From Prostheceraeus crozeri (taxonomy: Eukaryota > Platyhelminthes > Polycladida > Euryleptidae), in the NCBI GenBank assembly GCA_907163375.1, contig CAJQUW010007252.1, positions 124,001 to 188,000 on the forward strand: 64,000 nt of DNA. Reading direction: 5' to 3'. This document shows positions 63,964-64,000 of this stretch, in pieces. The translations under genes were made by a program, and so were the position numbers. Under the pieces are notes generated by a model. The model saw only the letters and a list, made by a program, of their open reading frames with translations, did no database searches and had not been told where the DNA came from. Position 1 is the stretch's first letter; each line of letters starts with the position of its first letter.

Positions 63964-64000
63964 ATGCATACAATTTATGCCGGTCGCAAAATACACTCCA

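Larger units (their letters stand above)
60201..64000 (+). mobile_element. piggyBac element 2 (right end outside window)
   Basis: TTAACCTTAAACCGCCGAGA at 60201 looks like a piggyBac terminus following its TTAA target. The transposase gene inside is spliced (61381-63963) and on the plus strand. No right terminus is seen before 64000. Alternatively the terminus is a coincidence and the gene is a domesticated host copy. Confidence 0.5.

Overview
This is eukaryotic, almost certainly animal, nuclear DNA. It is AT-rich with spliced exons, microsatellites, frequent TAGGCCTA-type words and at least ten nested or adjoining transposable elements. The mix of a Ty3/gypsy element, a Penelope-like element, several LINEs, two Tc1/mariner types, hAT and two piggyBacs fits a marine invertebrate genome. 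I cannot name the species. I see no rRNA, tRNA, bacterial operon or CRISPR array.

Layout. 1-5.9 kb is mostly empty, apart from a 21-bp minisatellite and a hAT-type end. 5.9-15.75 kb is a decayed minus-strand Ty3/gypsy retrotransposon: gag zinc knuckle, protease, RT, RNase H, integrase, then an unusual 3' coding extension ending in a TatD-type nuclease domain just before the polypurine tract. A 3,269-bp hAT element (9446-12714) sits in its integrase with a perfect 8-bp target duplication. 16.4-22.5 kb is a nest bounded by ~480-bp inverted repeats; it holds a Penelope-like element (RT plus GIY-YIG), a Tc1/mariner-superfamily copy and a 5'-truncated RTE-like LINE with a (GAT)n tail. 22.65-48.66 kb carries four phase-compatible exons of an unidentified host gene. 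Its third visible intron is about 25.5 kb and is largely filled by a Tc1 element (23540-29391) split by a LINE (24882-28913), and by a 16.2-kb element (29575-45774) with ~4.8-5.1-kb inverted arms.

After the host exons come a minus-strand LINE, a ~3.6-kb element whose inverted ends are made of ~147-bp tandem units around a decayed gene of an unfamiliar family, and another LINE fragment. Two plus-strand piggyBac copies follow. The second belongs to a spliced four-exon gene that adds a Tudor/SH3-like exon and 33-residue repeats to an intact-looking transposase.

The strongest candidates for something undescribed are: (1) the 16.2-kb element, with AG...CT ends and a 6-bp target duplication as in Polintons/Mavericks but none of their hallmark genes, encoding instead an acidic SIM-like protein and a Cys/His-plus-coiled-coil protein in convergent orientation; (2) the gypsy element with a captured TatD domain and two possible -1 frameshift heptamers; (3) the satellite-ended element with a possible PIN/FEN-like protein; (4) the spliced Tudor-like/piggyBac fusion. 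All homology calls are from motif recognition by eye; no search was run.
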